Notes: generated by a model from the letters alone, not told the origin. Shown: positions 6,697 through 16,270, counted from the first letter of the stretch. The stretch is 64,000 bases of DNA from Candidatus Bathyarchaeota archaeon A05DMB-2 (GCA_018475625.1 JAAKEZ010000005.1:98256-162255), one strand, 5' to 3'. Translations and numbers: made by a program.

Positions 6697-8289
6697 TTGA
6701 ATGCGGAAATGCAAGCCAGAGAAGTCATCGAAGCCCTAATGCTTTTGCCATCGCCCACTCATGAGGATGTGAACCGCGCCAAAAACCAAGTCGCAGCCAA
6801 ACACCAGCTTAGCCGTATACCCTCCAACGCTGAGATAATCGCCGCCATGACTCCAAAAGAAAAACGCCGCTTGCTGTCGCTTCTGCGCAGAAAAACCACC
6901 CGCGCCATCTCTGGCGTAACCGTGGTAGCCGTCATGGCGAAGCCGCAGCCATGCCCGCAAGACGAACCGTGCGCTTACTGTCCTGGCGGTCCAAAACAAG
7001 GGGTTCCGCAAAGCTACACAGGTCACGAGCCTGCTGCCATGCGTGGAGCCCAGAACGGTTACGACCCTTACTTGCAGGTGCGAAGCCGCAGCGACCAGCT
7101 CACGGCAATTGGGCATCGTGTGGACAAGGTGGAACTCATCGTGATGGGTGGAACTTTTCCAGCCACGCCGTTTGAGTATCAAACGTGGTTCATCCAGCGC
7201 TGCTTAGACGCCGTGACAAGCAGGGAATCCGCCAGTTTGGAAGAGGCAAAGGCGAACGCGGAGACCAGCCGCATCCGCAACGTTGGCATTACTGTGGAAA
7301 CTCGTCCAGACTGGTGTAAACAGCCGCACGTTGATGCCATGCTAGACATGGGCGTGACTCGCGTGGAGCTTGGCGTCCAAAACCCTGATGATGCAATTTA
7401 CCGCCTTGTTGGCAGAACGCACAAGGTTGCAGACGTCGCTGAAGCCACACGCATTGCCAAGGATGCAGGGTTAAAAGTAGTTTATCACATGATGCCTGGA
7501 ATGCCTGGCTCGAATCCTGAGGCGGATTTGGCGTCTTTCAAACGGGTTTTTGCGGACTCAGCTTTCAAGCCTGATATGGTGAAGATTTATCCTTGCCTTG
7601 TGATAGCGGGCACGAAGGCGTATGAGTGGTATCGTAAAGGCGTTTACAAGCCTTACACAACTGAGGAGGCTGTGGAGCTTATCACTGATGTTAAGAAAAC
7701 TTTGCCGCCGTGGGTGCGCGTTATGCGTGTTCAGCGCGATATTCCAGCTGGGCTGATTGTGGCTGGCGTGGACAAGAGCAATTTGCGTCAGCTTGTTCAG
7801 TGGAAGCTGGCTGAGCAAGGTGAAAGGTGCCGCTGCATCCGTTGCAGAGAAGTGGGTCACCGAATGGCGGCTGACGGTGTAAAGCCTGATTTGAAGAACG
7901 TGCAGGTTTTGACTGCTCGTTATGAGGCGTCTGAGGGCGAAGAAGTTTTCATCTCTGCTGAAGACCCTGAGCGCGATGTGTTGATTGGTTATTTGCGTTT
8001 GCGTGTTCCCTCAGCCAAAGCACACAGAGCGGAAATTGCCGCTGTGCCATCTGCCATAGTGCGTGAGCTTCATGTTTATGGTCCTTTGGTGCCTGTTGGC
8101 AAGCGCTCGGCACGAGCTTGGCAGCACAAAGGTTTCGGCGCTGTTCTCTTAAGCGAAGCGGAACGTGTGGCGCGTGATGAGTATGGTTTGAGAAAGCTTC
8201 TGGTTATTAGCGCGTTGGGCACGAGGCAGTATTACATGCGGTTCGACTACAGACGGGATGGAGTGTACGTCTCAAAAATGCTGCATTGA
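6697..8289 (+). CDS. elp3: Elp3: tRNA U34 carboxymethyltransferase (radical SAM/acetyltransferase)
   Basis: A 530-residue protein. The radical SAM domain carries the Elp3 cysteine cluster Cys86, Cys92 and Cys95 (CPQDEPCAYCPGGP), then VELIVMGGTFPATP and GITVETRPDWC. The C-terminal GNAT acetyltransferase domain (about 390-530) includes an acetyl-CoA loop (QHKGFGAVLL) and the family ending YYMRFDYRRDGVYVSK. Archaeal Elp3 acts alone to form cm5U34 at the tRNA wobble position. TTG 6697 is used as the start; ATG 6709 is an alternative. It lies in a translation-related block with tRNA-His and eS30. Confidence 0.95.
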   Translation: MNAEMQAREVIEALMLLPSPTHEDVNRAKNQVAAKHQLSRIPSNAEIIAAMTPKEKRRLLSLLRRKTTRAISGVTVVAVMAKPQPCPQDEPCAYCPGGPKQGVPQSYTGHEPAAMRGAQNGYDPYLQVRSRSDQLTAIGHRVDKVELIVMGGTFPATPFEYQTWFIQRCLDAVTSRESASLEEAKANAETSRIRNVGITVETRPDWCKQPHVDAMLDMGVTRVELGVQNPDDAIYRLVGRTHKVADVAEATRIAKDAGLKVVYHMMPGMPGSNPEADLASFKRVFADSAFKPDMVKIYPCLVIAGTKAYEWYRKGVYKPYTTEEAVELITDVKKTLPPWVRVMRVQRDIPAGLIVAGVDKSNLRQLVQWKLAEQGERCRCIRCREVGHRMAADGVKPDLKNVQVLTARYEASEGEEVFISAEDPERDVLIGYLRLRVPSAKAHRAEIAAVPSAIVRELHVYGPLVPVGKRSARAWQHKGFGAVLLSEAERVARDEYGLRKLLVISALGTRQYYMRFDYRRDGVYVSKMLH

Positions 8290-8433
8290 CATATGAGAAG
8301 GCACCATACAATATGCTCTTCCGTATAGCAGTATAATTTTTGGCGTATTTTGTAGTTGTAAACAGTGAATCACAGCTCACCAAAAGTCTTATGAGCAAAC
8401 CCGGCAGAAGGAAGGGTTAAGGAAGAGATTAAT

Positions 8434-8775
8434 TTGGTTTACTGCACAAAATGCGACACTAAAAACGAAGACGACGCCACCATGTGCATCAACTGCGGCG
8501 CCCTTCTCCACGGTGTAGGCGCTGAGGAAAGGCGTTACAGGAGATACTGGCGGTATGAAGGCGACTATTACCGTTATCGCCGAAGAGGCGGAGCGACGGG
8601 AGCCTTGGTCTTGGGTGTCATAATCCTCAGCATAGGCTTCGCTCTTTTGCTTTCGATAACTTATGGGGTAACTTTGGACTGGAACTTTCTGTGGGCGATT
8701 GTTCTGGTTCTTGCTGGCATTTGGCTCCTTGCGCGCGCGTTGCTGTGGCATCGCAGGTTAAAGGCACGTATGTAA
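8434..8775 (+). CDS. Zinc-ribbon membrane protein
   Basis: A 113-residue protein with an N-terminal zinc ribbon (CTKCDTKNEDDATMCINCG, two CxxC knuckles), a basic and tyrosine-rich linker (RRYRRYWRYEGDYYRYRRR) and two C-terminal membrane segments separated by a short loop. This layout is common in archaea and bacteria without an assigned function. The start is TTG behind AAGGAAGAG. It is a single gene between elp3 and CTP synthase. Confidence 0.8.
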   Translation: MVYCTKCDTKNEDDATMCINCGALLHGVGAEERRYRRYWRYEGDYYRYRRRGGATGALVLGVIILSIGFALLLSITYGVTLDWNFLWAIVLVLAGIWLLARALLWHRRLKARM

Positions 8776-8910
8776 ATGCGTTTTTTCCGTTTTTCCTTTT
8801 AATTCGCTAAGCAGCAAAGCGACCATGGGATGCACGCTTGTTCATTTGTGTGCACAAAAAAGTTATATTAACTCCCGCTGAAAGGTGTAAGTCATTACGG
8901 AAGAGTTGCC

Positions 8911-10545
8911 ATGGTTAAGTACATTTTCGTAACGGGCGGAGTTTTAAGTTCGGTTGGCAAGGGAATTTTAACTTCTTCCATCGGCAAGATGCTTCAAACC
9001 CGAGGGCTAAAACCCACAGTAATAAAAATCGACCCTTATGTGAACGTTGACGCTGGCACTATGAACCCCTACATGCACGGGGAAGTTTTCGTGACAGACG
9101 ACGGCGGCGAAACCGACTTGGACTTAGGCTGGTACGAGCGCTTTTTGGACCTGAGTCTGAAACGGGAAAATAACCTCACCACGGGGCTGGTGTATAAAAC
9201 GGTTATCGAGAAGGAGCGGCGCGGCGACTTCCTCGGACGTTGCGTCCAGATAGTGCCGCATGTGACCAACGAGATAAAATACCGCATCAGAAACGTGGCT
9301 AAAACCGCTAACGCTGATGTCGTTCTGACAGAGGTTGGCGGCACGGTAGGTGACATTGAAGGCTTACCTTTCCTTGAAGCAATCAGGCAAATGCGGTTGG
9401 AAGAGGGTTTCGAGAATACTCTGTATGTGCATGTGGCGCTGGTCCCAGTTTTGGACGTGACCATGGAGTTGAAAACTAAGCCGCTGCAGCACAGTGTCAA
9501 CGAACTCAGACGCATCGGCATCCAACCCGACATCATAGTGGCGAGAAGCCCCAAAATGATTGATGCTGAAGCTCTGCGCAAGATAGCCTTGTTCGGCACA
9601 ATTCCAGAAAACGCGGTTTTCTGCTCTTACAACGCTGAAACCGTGTATCAGGTGCCGCTGATGCTTGACAAGCAGGGCATGGGCGACTTCATCTGCCAAA
9701 GACTAGGCTACAGCTACACTAAGAAAGACTTCGATGAGTGGCAAAAATTCGTGGACGCGGTTTTGAAGCCTGAGCATGAAGTCAGCATCGCGCTTATAGG
9801 CAAGTACGCTGGACTGACCGACAGCTACGTCAGCATGAGCGAAGCGCTGCGTCACGGCGGCGCAGCCTGCAAAACCCGAGTCTGCATCAACTATTTGGAA
9901 GCGGAAAAACTCGAGCGTGAACCCGAATGCGTTAAAGAAATAGGCAACTTTGACGGCGTGTTCGTTCCATACGGTTTCGGTCCCAGAGGAACAGAGGGAA
10001 AAATCGCCGCCATCAAGTACGCCAGAGAAAACGACATACCTTTCCTTGGTGTATGCTACGGCTTCCAGTTGGCAGTCATCGAGTTCGCCCGAAACGTCTG
10101 CGGCTTAGAAGGTGCCAACAGCACGGAGATTAATCCGAATTCACCGCATCCAGTAATTGACCTTATGCCAGAGCAGCGAGTCGTGGAGTACAAGGGTGCC
10201 ACCATGCGATTGGGCGCGCACAAGGTGATTCTGGAGCAGGGCACCATGGCATACGACTTGTACCACCGTGAGGAAATTTATGAGCGGCACCGCCATAGGT
10301 TCGAAGTCAACCTTGACTACTTGGATATTCTGAAGAAGAACGGTTTACGCTTTTCAGGCAGAAGCGCGGATGGCAAAAGAATGGAGACGTTGGAGTTGCC
10401 CGACAAATACTTCTTCTTCGCTTCGCAATTCCACGGTGAATTCAAAAGCCGCCCTGGTACTCCCTCCCCTGAATACTATGGCTTCATCCGAGCTTGCGTG
10501 AGCAATAAGTTGGAAAAGCCAAAACCACTAAACCTTAAGCAGTAG
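8911..10545 (+). CDS. pyrG: CTP synthase
   Basis: A 544-residue full-length CTP synthase that amidates UTP to CTP with glutamine and ATP. The N-terminal amidoligase domain opens with KYIFVTGGVLSSVGKGILTSS (P-loop-like) and contains DPYVNVDAGTMNPYMHGEVFV. The C-terminal class I glutaminase domain has the nucleophile-elbow Cys in FLGVCYGFQLAVIEFARN and the His-containing ASQFHGEFKSRP segment. The elbow reads CYG where most enzymes have CLG. Last step of de novo pyrimidine nucleotide synthesis. Confidence 0.97.
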   Translation: MVKYIFVTGGVLSSVGKGILTSSIGKMLQTRGLKPTVIKIDPYVNVDAGTMNPYMHGEVFVTDDGGETDLDLGWYERFLDLSLKRENNLTTGLVYKTVIEKERRGDFLGRCVQIVPHVTNEIKYRIRNVAKTANADVVLTEVGGTVGDIEGLPFLEAIRQMRLEEGFENTLYVHVALVPVLDVTMELKTKPLQHSVNELRRIGIQPDIIVARSPKMIDAEALRKIALFGTIPENAVFCSYNAETVYQVPLMLDKQGMGDFICQRLGYSYTKKDFDEWQKFVDAVLKPEHEVSIALIGKYAGLTDSYVSMSEALRHGGAACKTRVCINYLEAEKLEREPECVKEIGNFDGVFVPYGFGPRGTEGKIAAIKYARENDIPFLGVCYGFQLAVIEFARNVCGLEGANSTEINPNSPHPVIDLMPEQRVVEYKGATMRLGAHKVILEQGTMAYDLYHREEIYERHRHRFEVNLDYLDILKKNGLRFSGRSADGKRMETLELPDKYFFFASQFHGEFKSRPGTPSPEYYGFIRACVSNKLEKPKPLNLKQ

Positions 10546-10608
10546 GCAAATTACAAAAAAGGATGGGAGAGCCTACCGACGCTTAACGCAGAAAACTCTT
10601 TGCAGTGC

Positions 10609-11031
10609 TTATTTTGAGGGGCGATAGAGTTCCTTCATTTCAGGCAGCAGTTCGGGAACCGCGAAAGCGATGTCGAGGTAGGTTATCATGCCGGTGATTC
10701 TGCCGTCTCTTGTCACTGGCAAGTGTTTTATTTTCCAGTCCTTCATTAGTTTGGCTGCTTCTTCAACGGTCGCATTTTCTTCAATCGTCACCAACGGATT
10801 AGTGTATATCGCTCGGGCGATGACAACTTTGGGATCTAAGCCTTGTTCAACCATGCGTACTATGACGTCTCGCATTGTTATGATGCCAGTGGGTTTGGCG
10901 CTCTGTACAACAATGACGTAATCAACGTTGTATTTGCTCATCGTTGAAACTATTTCTTGGGCAGTTGACTCGTTTCTGAACACATGGACGTTTGTTGACA
11001 TCAGGTCTTTTACCAGGATATTGCTTGCCAT
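10609..11031 (-). CDS. CBS-domain pair protein
   Basis: A 140-residue protein made of two CBS motifs in tandem (VKDLMSTNVHVF...VDYVIVVQSAKPTGIITMRDVI; IYTNPLVTIEENATVEEAAKLMKDWKIKHLPVTRDGRITGMITYLDIAF). Such Bateman modules bind adenine nucleotides and sense energy status, usually for a partner protein not encoded in the same chain. It is closely related to the adjacent gene at 11194-11616, a tandem duplication on the same strand. Confidence 0.9.
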   Translation of the reverse strand: MASNILVKDLMSTNVHVFRNESTAQEIVSTMSKYNVDYVIVVQSAKPTGIITMRDVIVRMVEQGLDPKVVIARAIYTNPLVTIEENATVEEAAKLMKDWKIKHLPVTRDGRITGMITYLDIAFAVPELLPEMKELYRPSK

Positions 11032-11193
11032 GCAGGTTTTTTCTCCTAACGTCTATGACAGATGCTATGGGGATTTATCAATTTTTTGCATCTTAAACCC
11101 AAATCGCACGGCTTTCTGAGAACCATACGATAATCTTGGCATTATGCCAGAAAAGGGAACCGATTCCACAAAAAGCAACACTAAGAACTTGAA

Positions 11194-11616
11194 CTATTGA
11201 GCTGGTCGGCGCAAGCTCTTGATAACTGAGAGCAGAGTCGGCACCTGAAACACGATGTCCGTGTAAGTCAAGACGCCCACAAGTTTGTCGCTGTCCATCA
11301 CTGGCAAAGTTTTGACTTTCTTCTTGACCATCAGGTTCGCCGCCTCTTCGACTGTAGCAGACGCGTCAATAGTCACCAGGGGCGAGGTCATGATTTGCTT
11401 TGCGGTCACGGCTCGCGGCGCCAAGCATTGAACTGCCAGCTTTTCCAGTACATCGCGGAGCGTTATGATGCCTACTGGTCTTTCGGCTTGAACCACAATT
11501 ATTGAGCTTATGTCGAACTTGCTCATGGTAGCAACCACTTCCTGGGCGGTTGTGTCTGGGCGAACTACCTGAACGTTCTTGGACATTATGTCTCTGACAG
11601 AAACTAAACTAGCCAT
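11194..11616 (-). CDS. CBS-domain pair protein (tandem paralogue)
   Basis: A 140-residue two-CBS protein starting MASLVSVRDIMSKNVQVV. ATG 11616 is chosen because CCTCC/GGAGG (11623-11627) lies six bases upstream; a longer in-frame ATG at 11649 lacks such a site. Both CBS units keep the G-(I/V)-(I/L)-T-x2-D motif (GIITLRDVL, GVLTYTDIV). The pair with the gene at 10609 may form a heterodimeric Bateman sensor. No fused effector is present. Confidence 0.9.
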   Translation of the reverse strand: MASLVSVRDIMSKNVQVVRPDTTAQEVVATMSKFDISSIIVVQAERPVGIITLRDVLEKLAVQCLAPRAVTAKQIMTSPLVTIDASATVEEAANLMVKKKVKTLPVMDSDKLVGVLTYTDIVFQVPTLLSVIKSLRRPAQ

Positions 11617-11739
11617 ACAAATCCTCCATAAACTAAGATACCAAAGCAAGCCTGCCGATTTATCTGTTTTGTTTCCACCGCCTCAGCCAGCGTTTAAAGG
11701 GAAGACCCGCTATAATTCTTTGCAGGTGAGGCAGGTCTT

Positions 11740-12246
11740 TTGAGCAGCAGTGATTCCTCAACTGGCAATTTCCAAACCAGACTTGACACGGCGAAGAGTT
11801 ACGCTGAGGTTTGGCAAATAGTCAAAGACACGGTGGCGTTTGTCTTAGGGGGACGAAGAAGCAGCATGATGCTGTTCCTTGACGATTTGCCTCTTCAACT
11901 GGGCGCGTACCACACGATCGGCACCAACAACATCGTCCTGAACCGGGCGCTGGTTGAAATCGTCGAAGCGGCGATAACCTCTAAACGCATAGTGAACGCG
12001 CTCGTTTACAACCCTCTGCTACACGAGTACCTGCACGCGCTCGGCGAAATCTCGGAAGACAAGGTTAGGCGCAGAGTCGTGGGAGTCGCGGCAAAATGCT
12101 TCGGCGAAGAACACATCGCCACAGTTATCGCCCGCAAAACACCGTGGATACTGCTCAGGGGCGTGCCTCTCGGACCCGTCAGCGCTCCGAAGCGAGTTAT
12201 GGAGATTGTGAAGGACTTCGAGAAAGCAGGCAAATACATAGTCTGA
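11740..12246 (+). CDS. Hypothetical protein with HEYLH zincin-like motif
   Basis: A 168-residue protein. LLHEYLHALGEIS contains an HExxH motif in helical context, as in zinc metallopeptidases, followed about 30 residues later by FGEEHIATV, which could supply a third ligand. No signal peptide is visible, so it would act in the cytoplasm. TTG 11740 follows CAGGTGAGGCAGG. I do not recognise a named family; the motif makes a metalloprotease-like fold plausible but unproven. It is convergent with the secreted protein gene at 12281. Confidence 0.6.
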   Translation: MSSSDSSTGNFQTRLDTAKSYAEVWQIVKDTVAFVLGGRRSSMMLFLDDLPLQLGAYHTIGTNNIVLNRALVEIVEAAITSKRIVNALVYNPLLHEYLHALGEISEDKVRRRVVGVAAKCFGEEHIATVIARKTPWILLRGVPLGPVSAPKRVMEIVKDFEKAGKYIV

Positions 12247-12280
12247 AGCGTCGCAAAAAGATTCAAAGCGATTATTTCGA

Positions 12281-13246
12281 TTATTTATGTTTCTTACGTG
12301 TTTGCGACTTACGGCTTTTTATCGTCTGAACCTTTGCCCGAGAACTCCTTCGCCTCAACAGCAGTATTGCAACGGCTAAGCCTATGAGGACTATCACAAT
12401 CACCGCTACGTATTGCGTCTCTGGCGCTATGGGAACACGGTTGTCGGAGCCAGGCGACTGCGTTGGCGATGAGTTGCCACCTGAAGGAGTGGGAGTGGAC
12501 GGCGGAAGCGTAGGCGCAACTCCCGAAAGGACTGGTCCCTCAGCTTGGATTAGCAACGAGTAACTTGAAACTTTCAGGATTGAAGGTATCAGTGTTTGAT
12601 TTAGGTCAAAGGCGCCAACCTTGAACGAGGCGATGTCGGAAGGTGATAGGTAAGAAGGCGTTAGAGTGTTTGTGTAACCCACGGCGACTACGGTGCCTGA
12701 TGCATTATAGAATGTTCCTATCACTCGAACGTTGGTTGCCGTTTGGCTACCAGTGTTTTTAACAGTGCCAGTAACCCAGTAAGTGCCTTCCGCATCAACG
12801 CCTCCTGAACTGCTTACGATTGCTAAATCGGGATACTGATAGCTACTCGTCGCGTTCGCTTCGTTAATTACGAAATCTACGTGGTCAACACCGAGTGACA
12901 TCCAACTCAGGTCACCGGTGACGCTGGTTTGTGGCGGAAACTCCATGTAGAAGGGGGCTTTTTGTTGAGGTAGCAAGTATTTCACCCATGCGTTAGTAGG
13001 ATAAGAATAGGCTTGAGCCGTCCCGTCCGAGGTGTAGACTGTGCCACTTAAAATAACTGACTCTATAGTGTTAGAACCCACGTTTTGCACTTCGCCCACC
13101 ACATCGAAATAGCCCAAGTTATCGACGTAGTAGCTGTAACTTACAACCTTAATGTTCTCAGGTTGGCTAGACACGTTCGGAACCAAAACCAAACCCAGGG
13201 ACGCAAGCGCTAGTAGAACAAAGAAATACTGGGTGCCTTTTCTCAT
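12281..13246 (-). CDS. Secreted, membrane-anchored protein with two FxLYD/CARDB-like domains
   Basis: A 321-residue protein with a signal peptide (about 1-27, MRKGTQYFFVLLALASLGLV), two beta-rich repeats of the FxLYD/CARDB type (FDVVGEVQNVGSNTIESVILSGTVY; YWVTGTVKNTGSQTATNVRVIGTFYN), a Pro/Ser/Thr-rich linker, a membrane helix and a very basic tail. The anchor is the same style as in the propeller proteins. It is probably displayed on the outer face of the cytoplasmic membrane. Function unknown. Confidence 0.75.
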   Translation of the reverse strand: MRKGTQYFFVLLALASLGLVLVPNVSSQPENIKVVSYSYYVDNLGYFDVVGEVQNVGSNTIESVILSGTVYTSDGTAQAYSYPTNAWVKYLLPQQKAPFYMEFPPQTSVTGDLSWMSLGVDHVDFVINEANATSSYQYPDLAIVSSSGGVDAEGTYWVTGTVKNTGSQTATNVRVIGTFYNASGTVVAVGYTNTLTPSYLSPSDIASFKVGAFDLNQTLIPSILKVSSYSLLIQAEGPVLSGVAPTLPPSTPTPSGGNSSPTQSPGSDNRVPIAPETQYVAVIVIVLIGLAVAILLLRRRSSRAKVQTIKSRKSQTRKKHK

Positions 13247-13367
13247 GGAACCTTCACTTGCTCCCGCATAAACATTAACAAATCAAGGAGGTGGTATAAA
13301 ACAGTTTTCAAAATCAACTCCAAGCAGGCTTCAGCGACTAACCAGCAGATTCTTTAGCGTTCAAAAG

Positions 13368-13520
13368 GGTTTGCTGAAGCCCTGGACACCAAACTATAGG
13401 AGAAAAGAGAATGAAAAATCCGCGATGACCGCTGCAGCCATCACGACATTTCAGCCCAGAGCCCACTCAGCCCCTATTCTCTTTCCCTTTACCGATGATA
13501 GCCTGCTAAAAAAAGGGGAA
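13368..13520 (-). repeat. Stem-bulge-stem element copy 1, downstream of a propeller gene
   Basis: On the reverse strand, GGGCTGAGTGGGCTCTGG (13473-13456) and CCAGGGCTTCAGCAAACCC (13386-13368) form an imperfect stem with a three-base TGG bulge, with GCTCTGG/CCAGGGC containing one G-U pair. The intervening ~70 bases include CGTGATGGCTGCAGCGGTCATCGCGG, able to form an inner hairpin. From the T-run to the end of the stem the sequence is about 93-95% identical to 56100-56252, 43 kb away and in the same orientation relative to its propeller gene. The remaining intergenic sequence up to the gene at 13246 shows nothing recognisable. Confidence 0.7.
13508..13514 (-). terminator. Oligo-T terminator of the 13544-16228 gene
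   Basis: Seven T on the transcribed strand, 30 bases past the stop codon and directly before the stem element, as expected for archaeal factor-independent termination. Confidence 0.5.
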
Positions 13521-13543
13521 GATGTTTGCTGAATGCTTACAGC

Positions 13544-16228
13544 TTATGGTCGTTTCCTGAGCAACAGTAGTCCAATTACAGCAAAGCCTATAATGATTAG
13601 AACCACTATGCCTGAGACTGCGGGAACAAAGTACATGTCAGCTATGGATTGCGGTGGAGCTTCTGTTGGCGCTGCAGTTGGTTCCGGTTCAACCACGGTA
13701 AAGACTGTTTCTTGGCTCGAAGGCCAGTACCCCTTCGTTCCTCCAAACGTTGCGGTAACATGGTAGGTTCCCGGTATGTCAGGAGTCCAGACTAGATGGA
13801 AGTTACCCTTTGAGTCGGTCGCTGCTGTGCCAATTTCGCGGTAGTTGTTGTTTGCGTCCACCACGCTTACGACGACTTCGACGCCTTTAAAGTTGCTTGG
13901 CAAAGGTTGCTGCTGGTATACGTACGACATCCAGTCCGTCATGGATTCATCAGAGGAGACAGGAACACCATCTGGGAAACGGGCTGCTTGCTCAGTTTGC
14001 TTCGTCCCAGCTGAGATGTCCGTAACTGAACCTTCGATGACCACTGGGCTGCCGAGCACTAAAGATTTGGGTCCAGCCTGAACAGTCGTGCGGCTTGGCC
14101 CTCTTCCAAGAGTGTAGATTTGGTGGTCATAGCTGTTGAAGAAAGTAGTGTAGCCATCTGCAATTGCAAAGCTTTCACCACTGAATTCGCCGGTTGCTGC
14201 GGGCAATGTGTATATTTCAGTTCCGTCGGTTGCGTTGACTGCACGTGTTAATGCTCCCTTGTAGATGGGTGTTTCAAACGTGTGCTCAGAGGTCACCAAG
14301 TAGACTACGCCGTCGCCAATGGCATTAATAAAGGTCGGATAGGGCCCGGGTACCTGGAAGCCACTGTATGTATCGTTGCCTGGAACGCCGCCGTTGCCGT
14401 AAGTCCACAGCACTTTGCCTGTTGACATGTTATAGCAGTACAAGATTCCTGAATAAGCGCTACTATAGAGTCGACCGTAAGCTACTACGTTTGAGAGGGT
14501 ACCTGGTCCGTTGCTGCCGTAATAGTCGAGTGCTGCTTGAGGTTCTGCTACCTTGATAAGTGCACCCGTTCGCAAGTTCCAGAAGACGAATTGCTGGGTT
14601 TGTCTGTAGGACTCGGCGAAGTAGCCTGCTGGGTCAAGTCCTGCGAATGATATTGTGGTGATGTTGCCTGGGGGGTTGGGAACATAGTTCCACCATAGCA
14701 CTGAGCCGACTTCCCCTTTTGAAGCGTTGAGGTTAACCGCGAAGTAGGTGTAGCCCGGGGAGCTTGAGCCCAGACTTGGGTATGATCCGTTTCTGCAGAG
14801 CAAGATGTCGCCGTAGATTGCGCCGACGATGGTAGGTGCTGAGCCACCGCTCGCAGGCATCGAGTTCCGCCAAGGTATCGATTTATTCTGGGTCGATGAA
14901 TCAAGCCAGTCATACATTAAGCCTCGGCTTGCATTAATGAACGTTGTAGAGGTGGTTACGGGTGTAAGTATGGTTTCTTTCACTCCGTTGACGTACTGTG
15001 TTGAGGTCACGTTCGTCGTTGTGGTCGTTGTTGTAGTCATAAGGGTTAGTGCGCCCATTACTCCTTGGCTCCAGAATCTGCTGGAATTCCACTGATACAG
15101 ATACCAATTTGGGTTTGAGGTAGTGCCGTTGTTGTAGAATCCGTACTTTATCAGTTCGCCCATCGGTCCGATCACGTTTGTCCCTGAAGGAACATTAGTT
15201 ACGTTGAAAACGTTCTTTCCTGTGGCGGCATCGTAGACTTGCCCGAAGTTGCTCGTGCAGAGAAATGCTGGTCGAACACCGTGATAGTCAGGAGTATCCA
15301 TGTCCTGGATATAGCCGAAAGAGAATGTCGGAAGGTCGCTTTGTCTCCAGATTTCTTGGCCAGTAACTAGGTCACGGCAGACTGTGTCGCCACCCATACC
15401 AGTTGCAGATAGAGGTTCTCTGTAGTAGAGCCTGCCGTTGAGTATAATCGGGTTCACGAATCTTTGAGAGTAAGCTGTCCCTTCAAACCATGTGTCTCCC
15501 TGTACGTTCGCGAGGTTTCCTCCGACGACTCCTCCGATTTGACCGTCAGGCACAGTCCACATAATGTGTGCAGTCTTTGAACCGACGGCGTCGGGTGCAA
15601 ATTGGCGCTGGTTTGGTCCGTTGCTTCCGCCGTAGCCCGGCATTCCACTTCCCAGCCAGTTCGAACTGATGACCCACCATAGGCTGTTTTCACCAAAGAT
15701 CGGGCGTGTCCAGAACTCTGTTGGAAGTGGACTTAGCGGCAGGTACGAGATTTGTTCTTCCTGAACCGTAAGAGTGGTTGATGCATTGCTGGGTAGGTAT
15801 GTATCGTTTATGTAGGCGGAGGTTGGGCTGTGGGGGTAATCGTTTACGTTCTGCCCTGGGAAGACGAAGGTGAGGTTGTAGGTTCCAACTTGGTCGGGAG
15901 TGAATGAGGCAAGTTGGTTTGATGTTGTGTCCCAGACTGTTTCCCACGTCATTGTGGTTTGTTTGCCGTTTGGCGCGGTGATTACGAGTTGGTAGTTGTG
16001 GAATCGGTAGTTGTTGGTAACGGCAGTGTCAGCGTAGGTTGGAGTTAGAAAGAGGTATATGTATGCTGTTTGGCCAACGCCTATAGGGTTTGTACAGGCA
16101 TATATGTGGGCAAACGTTGGGATCCCCCATGGAGGGTAATGTGCGTTAGCAGGGGGCATTGCAGCAAGTGAAATGGCAAATGTAAGTATCAGTAAAGCTA
16201 TTGCAGCGGTTATTTTGCTGTTTTTCAC
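13544..16228 (-). CDS. Secreted PQQ-like beta-propeller surface protein, paralogue 1
   Basis: An 894-residue protein starting with GTG behind GGAG. The layout is: signal peptide (1-29, ending PPANA); Ig-like domain (about 30-155) with PIGVGQTAYIYLFL; a PQQ/quinoprotein-type propeller (about 165-705) with repeats such as GQIWR-like and TGKVLWTYGNGG; a second Ig-like domain (about 715-850) holding the family insert AARFPDGVPVSSDESMTDWM; an acidic/Pro linker; a membrane helix (about 866-888) and the tail LLLRKRP. A Thr-rich run lies in mid-propeller. Annotation pipelines often label such proteins BamB-like; no cofactor or enzyme role is shown. It is probably an S-layer-associated surface protein. 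Confidence 0.85.
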   Translation of the reverse strand: MKNSKITAAIALLILTFAISLAAMPPANAHYPPWGIPTFAHIYACTNPIGVGQTAYIYLFLTPTYADTAVTNNYRFHNYQLVITAPNGKQTTMTWETVWDTTSNQLASFTPDQVGTYNLTFVFPGQNVNDYPHSPTSAYINDTYLPSNASTTLTVQEEQISYLPLSPLPTEFWTRPIFGENSLWWVISSNWLGSGMPGYGGSNGPNQRQFAPDAVGSKTAHIMWTVPDGQIGGVVGGNLANVQGDTWFEGTAYSQRFVNPIILNGRLYYREPLSATGMGGDTVCRDLVTGQEIWRQSDLPTFSFGYIQDMDTPDYHGVRPAFLCTSNFGQVYDAATGKNVFNVTNVPSGTNVIGPMGELIKYGFYNNGTTSNPNWYLYQWNSSRFWSQGVMGALTLMTTTTTTTTNVTSTQYVNGVKETILTPVTTSTTFINASRGLMYDWLDSSTQNKSIPWRNSMPASGGSAPTIVGAIYGDILLCRNGSYPSLGSSSPGYTYFAVNLNASKGEVGSVLWWNYVPNPPGNITTISFAGLDPAGYFAESYRQTQQFVFWNLRTGALIKVAEPQAALDYYGSNGPGTLSNVVAYGRLYSSAYSGILYCYNMSTGKVLWTYGNGGVPGNDTYSGFQVPGPYPTFINAIGDGVVYLVTSEHTFETPIYKGALTRAVNATDGTEIYTLPAATGEFSGESFAIADGYTTFFNSYDHQIYTLGRGPSRTTVQAGPKSLVLGSPVVIEGSVTDISAGTKQTEQAARFPDGVPVSSDESMTDWMSYVYQQQPLPSNFKGVEVVVSVVDANNNYREIGTAATDSKGNFHLVWTPDIPGTYHVTATFGGTKGYWPSSQETVFTVVEPEPTAAPTEAPPQSIADMYFVPAVSGIVVLIIIGFAVIGLLLLRKRP

Positions 16229-16254
16229 TTTTTCTCTCCTTTCCTTTGAATGTA

Positions 16255-16270
16255 GTACACGTGTGTGTAC
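16255..16270 (-). promoter_or_regulatory. Palindromic candidate operator GTACA...TGTAC upstream of propeller paralogue 1
   Basis: GTACACGTGTGTGTAC lies 27 bp before the GTG start and just downstream of an A/T-rich TATA-like stretch (about 16289-16305), so it should overlap the transcription start. A closely related palindrome occupies the same position upstream of paralogue 4 (60854-60873). Confidence 0.45.
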
